From: an uncultured Lachnospiraceae bacterium
GTDB taxonomy: Bacteria > Bacillota > Clostridia > Lachnospirales > Lachnospiraceae
Length of the DNA stretch: 34,421 bases
Assembly: GCA_934394565.1 (NCBI GenBank)
Contig: CAKRQV010000021.1
Span: 1-34,421 of the forward strand
Direction of reading: 5' to 3'
The notes beneath the pieces were generated by a model. That model was not told where the DNA came from, did no database searches, and saw only the letters and a list, made by a program, of their open reading frames with translations. This document shows, in pieces, positions 8,595-16,794 of this stretch. Position numbers and translations under genes: made by a program. The stretch's first letter is position 1. Every line of letters starts with the position of its first letter.

Positions 8595-8632
8595 AAAAAG
8601 GACTGTCTTTTTACGGACAGTCCTCTTTTTTC
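8595..8632. terminator. Second, bidirectional terminator between PBP1A and flavodoxin
   Basis: Perfect 9-bp stem AGGACTGTC/GACAGTCCT (8599-8607 with 8616-8624), flanked by A4 on the left and a T-run on the right. It can therefore stop transcription in both directions and also serves the convergent flavodoxin operon, which ends at 8688. Confidence 0.85.
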
Positions 8633-8687
8633 TTATCAGTGCCAAACGTTTATACAAGAAATCTTTTCTTTATATTTTCACCGGAAC

Positions 8688-9113
8688 TTAAGCAGCTACA
8701 GCTTTACCAAGAGCTTTGCATGCCTCGGTAGCTTCATCATCCGGCGCGTCGCAGCAGATGACAAAATCGCAGGCCATAACAGCACCGTCATTCTTGCAGG
8801 TTTCTTCCCAGTTTTTCATCCAGTCGCCATCACCCCAGCCGTAAGAGCCAAACAGAGCGATCTTTTTGCCGGAAAGCCTGGACTCGCAGTCATTAAACAT
8901 CGGCTCAAAAATCTCTTCTTCCAGAACCTCATCACCCATGGCCGGGCAGCCAAAGGCGATCGCATCGTATGCATCCATCTTGTCAGCACCAAAATCTTCA
9001 GCGGAGATCATTTCTGCCTCAGCACCTGCGGCCTTTGCACCTTCCAGTACAGCCTGTGCCATAGCCTCTGTGTTACCGCTTCCACTCCAGTATACTACTG
9101 CTACTTTACTCAT
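8688..9113 (-). CDS. Flavodoxin
   Basis: A small FMN electron carrier of 141 residues. The phosphate-binding loop is YWSGSGNTE (8-16), and the flavin loops include FGSYGWGDGDWM. The start at 9113 follows an AGGAGG site; the longer open frame to 9146 adds only a non-family leader. It is 29 nt after the DUF3793 gene and probably co-transcribed with it. Flavodoxins often replace ferredoxin when iron is short (family knowledge), which fits the metal-type operator candidate upstream of the pair. Confidence 0.94.
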   Translation of the reverse strand: MSKVAVVYWSGSGNTEAMAQAVLEGAKAAGAEAEMISAEDFGADKMDAYDAIAFGCPAMGDEVLEEEIFEPMFNDCESRLSGKKIALFGSYGWGDGDWMKNWEETCKNDGAVMACDFVICCDAPDDEATEACKALGKAVAA

Positions 9114-9142
9114 CGTTTCATCCTCCTGAAATCTTATATATG

Positions 9143-9694
9143 TCATGCAGCTACAGTAAGCTGCAGAACACTTCTTCCCTCTCGGTAAAGGCGCTGGTAA
9201 ACGTCCTTACACTTTCTGTAACGGGCAAACGTCCGGATTGCCTCGCACTCATTGACATATACCTTCCAGCACCCACAGCATTTGCTGTTGTGCCCGGCAT
9301 TCTCAATAAACCCGATCACATCCCCCAGCGGATAGCTCAAGAATAATCCAATCTCATGCGGAAAATTCTCCTGCGTAGCCACCCTCTCCTGAAGCTTTTC
9401 AAGCGCACTGCCTGGGTCTGTTTTCTCATAGCCACAGACTTGCAGAAACTCAGCCACACCGGGATTCTTCAGGTCCTTTGCAAGCTTCTCCAGCCGACAG
9501 ACGTAGATCAGCGCAGCCTTGTCTGTTTTTCTGAGAATCATCAGCGTGATTCCCTTTCCATCCAACAGCCGGTTCCACACGCTGATCTGTTCTTCCAGAT
9601 CCTCTTCCCGTGCAAACGGACAGCTAAACAGATTTGCCGTCTTGATTGAGGCCAGCGTAGGTGAACAATGTTCTATCAGATAATGATCCAGCAT
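9143..9694 (-). CDS. DUF3793 family protein
   Basis: A 183-residue cytosolic protein of unknown function that I recognise as DUF3793. Family-like segments are PTLASIKTANLF near the start, FPHEIGLFLSYPLGDVIGF in the middle and the KCCGCWKVY cysteine cluster near 139-147. The paired Cys could bind metal or a redox partner, but this is inference. The start follows GGAGGAAATGT. It is the first gene of an operon with flavodoxin, behind a palindromic operator candidate, so a role in iron or redox homeostasis is plausible. Confidence 0.85.
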   Translation of the reverse strand: MLDHYLIEHCSPTLASIKTANLFSCPFAREEDLEEQISVWNRLLDGKGITLMILRKTDKAALIYVCRLEKLAKDLKNPGVAEFLQVCGYEKTDPGSALEKLQERVATQENFPHEIGLFLSYPLGDVIGFIENAGHNSKCCGCWKVYVNECEAIRTFARYRKCKDVYQRLYREGRSVLQLTVAA

Positions 9695-9783
9695 ACATTT
9701 CCTCCTTCGCTTTTCCTGTTACATAGTATGTTATTTTTTGTTAATTCTATACCCAAAAAATTCAGCATTTTCATTCGTTATTT

Positions 9784-9811
9784 TTAGCTAATTTTAATTA
9801 GTCTTTGCTAA
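9784..9811. promoter_or_regulatory. Palindromic operator candidate upstream of DUF3793-flavodoxin
   Basis: A perfect palindrome CTAATT-TT-AATTAG (9788-9801) sits inside a wider TTAGC...GCTAA pair (9784-9788 and 9807-9811). It lies about 95 nt before the DUF3793 start. The half-sites recall DtxR-type boxes more than Fur boxes. The intergenic stretch 9695-9848 holds no gene. Confidence 0.45.
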
Positions 9812-9848
9812 CCAAAAGAACTATACAATATTTTACATGATCTGTCAA

Positions 9849-9885
9849 CAAAAAAAACTGTTGTCCAGTACTTTGGTACAACAGT
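9849..9885 (-). terminator. Terminator after the PAP2 gene
   Basis: On the minus strand a perfect 8-bp stem ACTGTTGT/ACAACAGT (9885-9878 with 9864-9857) is followed by eight T. It lies 8 nt beyond the PAP2 stop at 9894. Confidence 0.85.
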
Positions 9886-9893
9886 CTTTCTTC

Positions 9894-10457
9894 CTATTTT
9901 TTTCGTTTTTTCCTTTTGTTCTTCACTTTCGTAATGGTCACTATAATCTTACGCACTACCCACGCACTGAAGACACCCACGATTGCCCCTGCAATCACAT
10001 CCGTCGGATAATGCACGCCCAGATATAATCTCGAAGCCCCTATCAGCGCAGCAAATACATACAGAAACCGTCCCATCTTGCGGTAGCCAGCCATATAGAT
10101 TGCCGCTGCCACGGCAAATGAGGCCGCCGTATGGCCGGAAGGGAAGGATGCATCCCGTGGAATCGTTGTTAAAACCGTAAGTTCAGGAAATCGTACAAAT
10201 GGCCTCACTCTGTCTACCATCCGTTTCAGCCAGAGATTAGTCAGCACAGCATTGACCGCCAGCGAACATGAAGCCGGGATACCGGCTTTCACTCTCGTTT
10301 TTGGTACACACAGCAATACGACGCATGTGGCAATCCAAAATGCCCCATAGTCACCAAACATCGTAAGGATACGCATAATCGGTGTCAGCCAGTCCTGGCG
10401 GAGATTGTTCTGTATCCATATTAATATCTGTCCCTCAATCTGCCACAATGGCTGCAT
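9894..10457 (-). CDS. PAP2 family membrane phosphatase
   Basis: An integral membrane lipid phosphatase of 187 residues with about five or six hydrophobic segments. All three PAP2 motifs are visible: KRMVDRVRP, PSGHTAAS, and SRLYLGVHYPTD. Likely substrates are undecaprenyl-diphosphate or phosphatidylglycerol-phosphate; the sequence does not decide. The start at 10457 follows a strong AGGAGG site; upstream in-frame Met codons give a non-family leader that overlaps the CobW gene. It ends in a Lys/Arg tail and is followed by a terminator. It is about 100 nt after the CobW gene. Confidence 0.92.
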   Translation of the reverse strand: MQPLWQIEGQILIWIQNNLRQDWLTPIMRILTMFGDYGAFWIATCVVLLCVPKTRVKAGIPASCSLAVNAVLTNLWLKRMVDRVRPFVRFPELTVLTTIPRDASFPSGHTAASFAVAAAIYMAGYRKMGRFLYVFAALIGASRLYLGVHYPTDVIAGAIVGVFSAWVVRKIIVTITKVKNKRKKRKK

Positions 10458-10557
10458 AACGTTTCCTCCTTTTATTGCTCTCCATATCTTACATATTAAA
10501 CTAACGGCAACCGGCAAAACAATTTCCTTATCGGCTGCCCTTATCGTGCTGATGTTT

Positions 10558-11496
10558 TTATTTTCTTCTGGAAATGAATGCCTCTCCTTCGATGGCCTCC
10601 TCGTTAAGCTCCTGTCCAATAACCACGAACAGACCACGTTTGATCTCGCACGGCCGTATATTCATGACATCCGGCGAACAGTTGATCTCATACCACTGTC
10701 CCTCCTGGCTTCTGATATGTCCTTTGATCCGCATAACGATACCATATTTCCTGTTGGTCATCAGATCCGTGATCCGGCGTTTCAGATCCTCTTCGTTCTC
10801 ACAGCGGGACGCAAACATTCCTGACTGGAATACTGCCCCATGGTCGATGATCTCCTTTTCATGCTCCACCAGATGGCTGCCGCTATTCATAATTACAGCA
10901 AAATCTTCCTCTGTAAAATCATCCCAGTTTTTCACGATCACGTCATCACCCAGCACCCGGTCACTGCCGTGTTCCCGGATCAGGGCATTCAGCTGATCGA
11001 TCGTCTCCTGTTGCTGCGCCTCATCAAACAGCTGGGTCTTGCTCATAATGATGCTGCCCGCCGCCAGAAGCTGGGCGAACACAAGGTAGCGGGAGGCATC
11101 CGTCACTGCCGCATCCATCTTTGTATCAACCAGCGTCAGGACAGAGCCGATCTCGCAATGGCTCTTTACCGGCTCCCGCAGCATTACGTCAAAAAACTCA
11201 TCCACATCATAGATGCCCGATGGTTCCACGATCACCCGGTCGATGCCCTGATGGGAAGCCTCAACAAGCATTTGCCGAAATGTATCCTTACCGGTACAGC
11301 ACATACACTGGCCCGCCAGGCTGCTGATCTCGCAGCCCTCGTCCTTTAACAGTGTACTGTCCACATCCACACCGCTAAACTCATTCTCGATGATGCTGGC
11401 CGTCATGCCCTGACGTTTCAGATACTGCAGATAACGATGGATAAACGTTGTCTTACCAACACCAAGAAACCCTGTTACAAGATCTACTTTCGTCAT
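10558..11496 (-). CDS. CobW/COG0523 family metal-chaperone GTPase
   Basis: A 312-residue G3E GTPase. The P-loop GFLGVGKTT is at 9-17, and the family metal-binding CxCC motif is C64-M-C66-C67 in GQCMCCTGKD. The C-terminal half forms the CobW-C domain. Members of the family deliver Zn, Co, Fe or other metals to client enzymes using GTP (established knowledge). The start at 11496 follows AGAGG; the open frame continues upstream without family similarity. The gene directly before it encodes a predicted diiron protein, a plausible client. No zinc-responsive site is obvious. Confidence 0.92.
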   Translation of the reverse strand: MTKVDLVTGFLGVGKTTFIHRYLQYLKRQGMTASIIENEFSGVDVDSTLLKDEGCEISSLAGQCMCCTGKDTFRQMLVEASHQGIDRVIVEPSGIYDVDEFFDVMLREPVKSHCEIGSVLTLVDTKMDAAVTDASRYLVFAQLLAAGSIIMSKTQLFDEAQQQETIDQLNALIREHGSDRVLGDDVIVKNWDDFTEEDFAVIMNSGSHLVEHEKEIIDHGAVFQSGMFASRCENEEDLKRRITDLMTNRKYGIVMRIKGHIRSQEGQWYEINCSPDVMNIRPCEIKRGLFVVIGQELNEEAIEGEAFISRRK

Positions 11497-11609
11497 TTTT
11501 GTACCTCTTTGTCTGTGAATTTCTGTATACACTGACGGTTTTGCTGCTTTCCCCGAAAACATCTGGCCGGTTCTTTGCAGACAGCCGCTATGCACCTGTT
11601 TTTGTATGG

Positions 11610-12365
11610 TTACTTATGAAACTGCTTCTCAATCTGAATGGATTCTTCAGTCGTACGCATACAGCTGGCCATAAATCTGCCCCTCGTATAGCCTGCTGCC
11701 GTAAAGATTGCCTCATATCGATCCCACAGGGCTGCTGCCGTTGCCCGGCTTAAGATCCTCCGCTGGTTGCGCAGCTTCTCCCGGATAGCTTCCGGACGTC
11801 CCGCATTGAGCTTTCCAAGCGTCACGGACTGCAGTACGATATGATAGCGCTCGTCATGCAGCATCTGGGCGCAGATCGTCTTTAGCAGCTGACAGTTAGT
11901 CACTCTCGCCAGTGCTTCATAATACGTCATGGCTACCATCTCGGCTGCCACCAGCACGGCTACCTCGCACTCAATCCCGGCCCTGCGGCGCAGGAAGCGA
12001 AATACTGTATCCAGTCCGCTGTTGATGCCCGGACGGATCTGGTAACTGGCCATAAAAACTTTCAGCAGACGACTGTGGTAATTCTCCTCAGCAATCAGGC
12101 AGTCCATGATCTTTGCATAGTCCGCCCAGCCGCTTTTTACTGCATACATCTGCGCACACAGGGATAAATGATGTCCCTCGGACGCTTCTCCGATGGAAAA
12201 AGCCCGGATCGACGGTGCAATCATGGCCCTGTCAGCTCTGGACAGGGCATCCAGATGTATCAGATCCAGTTTTTTTCTGTGTTTTTTATTGTTTTCAAAA
12301 TATGCGATCCAGTCAAAATTTTCCAGATCGTGTATTCCTGTCTTTTCCAGTAATCTGTTTTTCAT
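11610..12365 (-). CDS. Ferritin-like diiron protein of unknown function
   Basis: A 251-residue, mostly helical protein. It has a ferritin-like ligand pattern spaced as in diiron four-helix bundles: E63 in EASEGHH, ExxH at E94-H97 (EENYH), E142 in AAEMVAM, and ExxH at E172-H175 (DERYH). No signal peptide or membrane segment. I do not recognise the named family; it could be a hydroxylase, N-oxygenase or rubrerythrin-like oxidase. The start follows GAGGA. It is the first gene before CobW and PAP2, with a strong promoter about 60 nt upstream. Confidence 0.75.
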   Translation of the reverse strand: MKNRLLEKTGIHDLENFDWIAYFENNKKHRKKLDLIHLDALSRADRAMIAPSIRAFSIGEASEGHHLSLCAQMYAVKSGWADYAKIMDCLIAEENYHSRLLKVFMASYQIRPGINSGLDTVFRFLRRRAGIECEVAVLVAAEMVAMTYYEALARVTNCQLLKTICAQMLHDERYHIVLQSVTLGKLNAGRPEAIREKLRNQRRILSRATAAALWDRYEAIFTAAGYTRGRFMASCMRTTEESIQIEKQFHK

Positions 12366-12386
12366 AAGGCGTGTCCTCGTATCAAA

Positions 12387-12423
12387 AATATCCGGGTATG
12401 TTTCCTGTACATACCCGGATATT
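12387..12423 (-). terminator. Strong hairpin between the V-ATPase operon and the diiron gene
   Basis: A perfect 14-bp stem (12387-12400 with 12410-12423, AATATCCGGGTATG and its complement), 9-nt loop, followed on the minus strand by TTTTTGAT. It probably ends V-ATPase transcripts. It lies only 21 nt before the diiron start codon and touches the -10 box of the diiron promoter. Confidence 0.75.
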
Positions 12424-12452
12424 ATTATACCTTAACTGCAGGTGGGAATCAA
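12424..12452 (-). promoter_or_regulatory. Promoter of the diiron-CobW-PAP2 genes
   Basis: Minus-strand -35 TTGATT (12452-12447), 17-nt spacer, perfect -10 TATAAT (12429-12424). The start is predicted near 12417, inside the 5' arm of the terminator stem. Confidence 0.75.
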
Positions 12453-12519
12453 TTGTTACCCTGCATTCAACATGATCCTTCTGATCTTTATATGCCGTAA
12501 CAAAAACTCTTTCCTGCGA

Positions 12520-12565
12520 TGTGAGCAGACCTCTTTGCATCCTTTTCAATGAAGTTCTGCTCACA
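12520..12565. repeat. 10-bp inverted repeat after the ntpD gene
   Basis: TGTGAGCAGA (12520-12529) and its exact complement (12556-12565), 26-nt loop, starting 11 nt beyond the ntpD stop. There is no T-run, so it is a stem that may protect the 3' end of the V-ATPase mRNA rather than a terminator. The remaining gap 12366-12576 shows no gene. Confidence 0.5.
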
Positions 12566-12576
12566 TACGGTTATTT

Positions 12577-13254
12577 TTATGCATCTGCCTTCTGATGCAT
12601 CTTCTCTTTATAATGATGCGTATCCTCCAGCATCATGTCTTTGACTTTCATCAGACGGATCTGGGTCGATCTCTCGTTCTCATCCAGCTTCATCGTAATG
12701 TATTTGATGTTGGCCTGCGCCTCCGGGATGATGACGTGTTCCAAAGCGTTTACACGACGTCTGGTCTTTTCGATCTCATCACTCATCAGCTGGCAGGATT
12801 TCTCGATCTCCGCCAGTTTCAGCATATCCGGCAGGACATCTGCCAGAGATTTGACCGCATCATCCAGATCGCAGGACGTGAATGCAAAGCCATAGGAATA
12901 TATATCGTTGGCGTCCGCCGTCTTGGTACGGTAGGAGAAATCCGGAATATCTACACTCATGACGTTTTTCTTGTCCGCTTCGAGGTAGACCTCCTGCTTT
13001 GGCGCCAGGAGCGCTGTCTTTAAGGCAGCCTCCGACATACCGGCCTTTGCAATGACAAAGTCCGTGTTGGCCCGTCTGATATTCTCTTCAACTTTCAGAC
13101 GCAGCTCCATATTTTCCCTGACCAGATCCAGAAACTGCCGCATCAGCTCATCCCGCTTGTCTTTTAGAAGTTTGTGCCCGCGCACAGCAGTCTGCAGTTT
13201 CTTTTTCTGTTTGGTAAGCTCCATTCGGGTAGGATTTACCTGTGTTGATGCCAA
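12577..13254 (-). CDS. ntpD: V-type ATP synthase subunit D
   Basis: The 225-residue central stalk subunit, a long antiparallel coiled coil that turns inside the A3B3 head together with NtpG. The N-terminus has the family pattern VNPTRMELTKQKKKLQTAVRG (about 6-25) and LLKDKRDEL. It is the last gene of the operon, 18 nt after ntpB. Confidence 0.95.
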   Translation of the reverse strand: MASTQVNPTRMELTKQKKKLQTAVRGHKLLKDKRDELMRQFLDLVRENMELRLKVEENIRRANTDFVIAKAGMSEAALKTALLAPKQEVYLEADKKNVMSVDIPDFSYRTKTADANDIYSYGFAFTSCDLDDAVKSLADVLPDMLKLAEIEKSCQLMSDEIEKTRRRVNALEHVIIPEAQANIKYITMKLDENERSTQIRLMKVKDMMLEDTHHYKEKMHQKADA

Positions 13255-13272
13255 GCTGTTTCACCTTCTTTC

Positions 13273-14646
13273 CTACTCTTTGCCGTAGTACTGGTCGAGA
13301 TATTTGTCATCGATACGTTTCAGCTCGCTCCTCGGCAGGATGGACAGCAATTTCCAGCCGATCGCCAGAGTTTCTTCAATATCACGGTTGGCCTGATAGC
13401 CCTGGGATACATACTCTTTTTCAAAAGCATCCGCAAATTTCGCATAGATCAGGTCGATATCCGACAAAGCAGCTTCACCTAAAATTGTCAGCAGCTCCTT
13501 GGCCTCTTTACCACGGGCATAGGCGGAGAACAGCTGGTTCATGGTATTGGCATGGTCAGCCCTTGTCTTGCCCTCGCCGATACCTTTATCCTTCAGACGG
13601 GACAGACTCGGCAATACATCGATCGGCGGCGTAATACCACGTCTGTACAGATCACGGCTTAAGATGATCTGGCCCTCTGTGATGTAACCGGTCAGGTCAG
13701 GGATCGGGTGGGTCTTGTCATCCTCCGGCATGGTCAGGATCGGGATCATGGTAATACTTCCCTTTTTGCCTTTCTGACGGCCGGCACGCTCGTACAGGGA
13801 TGCGAGGTCAGTGTACATGTAACCCGGATAGCCACGACGGCCCGGAACCTCTTTACGTGCGGCGGATACCTCACGCAGGGCATCGGCATAGTTCGTGATA
13901 TCTGTCAAAATAACCAGGACATGCATATCCTTTTCAAAGGCCAGATACTCGGCGGCGGTCAGCGCCACACGCGGTGTGGAAATACGCTCTACAGCCGGGT
14001 CATTGGCCAGATTGACAAACATTACGGTACGGTCGATCGCACCTGTCTCTTTAAAACTCTCTACAAAGAAGTTGGATTCCTCGAAAGTAATACCCATGGC
14101 GGCAAATACAACGGCGAACTGCTCGTCCTTACCTCTTACCTTTGCCTGTCTGGCGATCTGCGCAGCCAGCTGGGCATGGGGCAGACCGGAAGCGGAGAAG
14201 ATCGGCAGCTTCTGGCCACGGACGAGGGTATTCAGGCCATCGATGGCAGATACACCTGTCTGGATAAATTCTTCCGGGTAACTTCTGGCTGCCGGGTTCA
14301 TCGGCAGACCATTGATATCTCTTCTTTCTTCCGGGAGGATCTGGGGGCCGTCATCGATCGGACGTCCCATACCGTCAAAGACACGTCCCAGCATATCACC
14401 GGATACACCAAGCTCCATGCTGTGTCCTAAGAATCTTACTTTACTGTTGGAAAGGTTGATACCAGTGGAGCTTTCAAACAGCTGTACCAGCGCATCACTG
14501 CCGTTGATCTCCAGTACCTTGCATCTTCTGGTCTCTCCGGAGGCAAGCTCGATCTCTCCAAGCTCATCATATGCCACGTTTTCCACGCCCTGTACAAGCA
14601 TCAGAGGGCCGGCAACTTCCTGTATGGTTCTGTATTCCTTTGGCAT
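13273..14646 (-). CDS. ntpB: V-type ATP synthase subunit B
   Basis: The 457-residue regulatory subunit of the A3B3 hexamer. It has the ATPase fold but the P-loop position is degenerate (SASGLPHAQLA), as in all B subunits. Family segments include MGITFEESNFF, PGRRGYPGYMYTDLA and GSITMIPILTMPEDD. Only one base separates it from ntpA. Confidence 0.97.
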   Translation of the reverse strand: MPKEYRTIQEVAGPLMLVQGVENVAYDELGEIELASGETRRCKVLEINGSDALVQLFESSTGINLSNSKVRFLGHSMELGVSGDMLGRVFDGMGRPIDDGPQILPEERRDINGLPMNPAARSYPEEFIQTGVSAIDGLNTLVRGQKLPIFSASGLPHAQLAAQIARQAKVRGKDEQFAVVFAAMGITFEESNFFVESFKETGAIDRTVMFVNLANDPAVERISTPRVALTAAEYLAFEKDMHVLVILTDITNYADALREVSAARKEVPGRRGYPGYMYTDLASLYERAGRQKGKKGSITMIPILTMPEDDKTHPIPDLTGYITEGQIILSRDLYRRGITPPIDVLPSLSRLKDKGIGEGKTRADHANTMNQLFSAYARGKEAKELLTILGEAALSDIDLIYAKFADAFEKEYVSQGYQANRDIEETLAIGWKLLSILPRSELKRIDDKYLDQYYGKE

Positions 14647-14647
14647 C

Positions 14648-16417
14648 TTACTCCTCCTCCTTTCCTATGGTATTGGCAATCTCGGTGTGCAGCTCTTCGA
14701 CGATATCGTCCATCTCTTTTTTCAGATTGTCTTCGTGCACGTATTTGTAACGGCCGATTTTTTCACGAACCGGCATTTTTAACAGATCATTGATGCTGGC
14801 ACCTTTGTCCAGCGCATTCTGGGATTCCTTATAGAAGGCCAGAACCAGTTCCATCATATTGTGCTGTTTTTCCAGAGATGTGTAGGTATCAATCTCATGG
14901 AAAGAGTTCTGGTGCAAAAAGTCCTCACGGATTGAGCGGGCTGCTTCCATTTTCAGACGGTCAGAGGAAGACAGGGCATCCATACCAACCATCTTTACGA
15001 TCTCGTCCAGCTCTGCCTCATCCTGCAGAAGGCTCATCATTTCCTGGCGAAGTTCCATCCAGTCCGGAGCCACATGGCTGTTAAACCACGGTCCCATATC
15101 GTCCAGATACAAAGAGTAGCTGGTCAGCCAGTTGATAGCCGGGAAATGACGCTTGTATGCCAGATTGGCATCCAGTCCCCAGAATACTTTGACGATACGC
15201 AGTGTCGCCTGGGATACCGGCTCGGAGATATCACCACCCGGCGGTGATACGGCACCGATGGCACTAAGTGCACCTTCTCTGCCGTCTTTGCCAAGGGCAA
15301 TGACATGTCCGGCTCTCTCGTAAAACTGTGCCAGACGGCTGCCTAAATATGCCGGGTAACCTTCCTCACCAGGCATCTCCTCCAAACGTCCGGACATCTC
15401 TCGAAGCGCCTCAGCCCAACGAGAAGTGGAGTCTGCCATCAAGGCTACGGAATAACCCATATCACGGAAATACTCAGCGATCGTGATACCGGTATAGATA
15501 GAAGCCTCACGGGCGGCAACCGGCATATCGGATGTATTGGCGATCAGAACGGTTCTCTCCATCAGGGATTTACCTGTCTTCGGGTCTTTCAGTTCCGGAA
15601 ACTCATTCAAAACGTCGGTCATCTCGTTGCCACGCTCGCCACAGCCGATGTAAACAACGATATCTGCCTCGGCCCATTTGGCCAGCTGATGCTGGGTAAC
15701 TGTCTTACCACTACCGAACGGTCCCGGGATCGCAGCGACACCGCCTTTAGCGATCGGGAACATACAGTCGATAACACGCTGTCCTGTGACAAGCGGCATC
15801 TTCGGCGGCAGCTTCTTTTTATACGGACGGCCTTTTCGTACCGGCCATTTCTGCATCATGGTCAGTTCTTTTTCTCCATCTGCCGTATCCAGTACGCAGA
15901 CTACCTCGTCTACGGTGAAGGAACCGGAACGGATCTCTTTGACTGTACCTTTCATTTCCGGCGGTACCATGATCTTCTGGGTCACAACCTCTGTTTCCTG
16001 TACCGTACCCAGGACATCGCCGCCCTCTATTTCGTCACCGACAGCGGCTACCGGGACAAATTCCCATTTTTTGTCACGTTTCAATGCCGGCACTTCGACA
16101 CCACGTTTCAGGCTGTTACCGCCTGTGACGCGTAAGATGTCATCCAGCGGTCTCTGGATACCATCGTAGATACTGGTGATCAGACCAGGACCCAGTTCTA
16201 CGGAAAGGGGTGCGTTTGTAGACTCTACCGGCTCACCCGGGCGAAGTCCCGCCGTCTCCTCGTATACCTGCACGGAAGCCTCATCTCCGTGCATCTCGAT
16301 GATCTCGCCGATCAGGCGCTGCTCGCTGACACGTACCACATCATACATATTGGCATCGCGCATGCCCTCGGCGATGACCAGCGGGCCGGCTACTTTTTTT
16401 ATCGTTCCTCTACTCAT
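14648..16417 (-). CDS. ntpA: V-type ATP synthase catalytic subunit A
   Basis: The 589-residue catalytic subunit. The P-loop is GPFGSGKTV (232-240), preceded by the A-specific non-homologous insert (about 110-200). Other signatures are GCGERGNEM and SRWAEALREMSGRLEEMPGEEG (start of segment near residue 333). Length is normal for the family. It lies 56 nt after ntpG and one base before ntpB. Confidence 0.98.
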   Translation of the reverse strand: MSRGTIKKVAGPLVIAEGMRDANMYDVVRVSEQRLIGEIIEMHGDEASVQVYEETAGLRPGEPVESTNAPLSVELGPGLITSIYDGIQRPLDDILRVTGGNSLKRGVEVPALKRDKKWEFVPVAAVGDEIEGGDVLGTVQETEVVTQKIMVPPEMKGTVKEIRSGSFTVDEVVCVLDTADGEKELTMMQKWPVRKGRPYKKKLPPKMPLVTGQRVIDCMFPIAKGGVAAIPGPFGSGKTVTQHQLAKWAEADIVVYIGCGERGNEMTDVLNEFPELKDPKTGKSLMERTVLIANTSDMPVAAREASIYTGITIAEYFRDMGYSVALMADSTSRWAEALREMSGRLEEMPGEEGYPAYLGSRLAQFYERAGHVIALGKDGREGALSAIGAVSPPGGDISEPVSQATLRIVKVFWGLDANLAYKRHFPAINWLTSYSLYLDDMGPWFNSHVAPDWMELRQEMMSLLQDEAELDEIVKMVGMDALSSSDRLKMEAARSIREDFLHQNSFHEIDTYTSLEKQHNMMELVLAFYKESQNALDKGASINDLLKMPVREKIGRYKYVHEDNLKKEMDDIVEELHTEIANTIGKEEE

Positions 16418-16473
16418 TTGGACAAATCACTCACTTTCTTGTTCCGTAACTGTTTCGTACATTTACAGTTACC

Positions 16474-16794
16474 CTATTTCTGTGAAAACAGGATATCGCT
16501 GCCGACCGCTGTCTCCACGAATTTCTTGACATTCTCTACACCCTTGCCCGTATTGCCGAAGGCTCCGGGAATCTGCACGATGCAGGGAAGCATCTCTTCT
16601 TTGTATTTGTCTATCACATGGCCGATCTGCTGGGCCATATTCTCTGTTATATAGATTACCGCATATCCGGTGGTTGCCAGCTGCTGTACGATCCTTTCAG
16701 CTTCCTTTGGCTCTGTTACGGAAAATGTGTCAAGACCTACAGCCTTAAACCCGTATATGCTGTCGTAATCTCCCACAACTGCAATCCTATACAT
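16474..16794 (-). CDS. ntpG: V-type ATP synthase subunit F (NtpG)
   Basis: A 106-residue central-stalk subunit that binds subunit D. It begins MYRIAVVGDYDSIYGFKAVG, the usual family start, and has YAVIYITE and a late IPGAFGNTG. Its start overlaps the end of ntpC by 8 nt. Confidence 0.92.
   Translation of the reverse strand: MYRIAVVGDYDSIYGFKAVGLDTFSVTEPKEAERIVQQLATTGYAVIYITENMAQQIGHVIDKYKEEMLPCIVQIPGAFGNTGKGVENVKKFVETAVGSDILFSQK

Noticed and set aside
12382..12564. 60-codon frame between ntpD and the diiron gene
   Set aside because: It crosses the promoter and the terminator stem, has no clear ribosome binding site and no family-like sequence.
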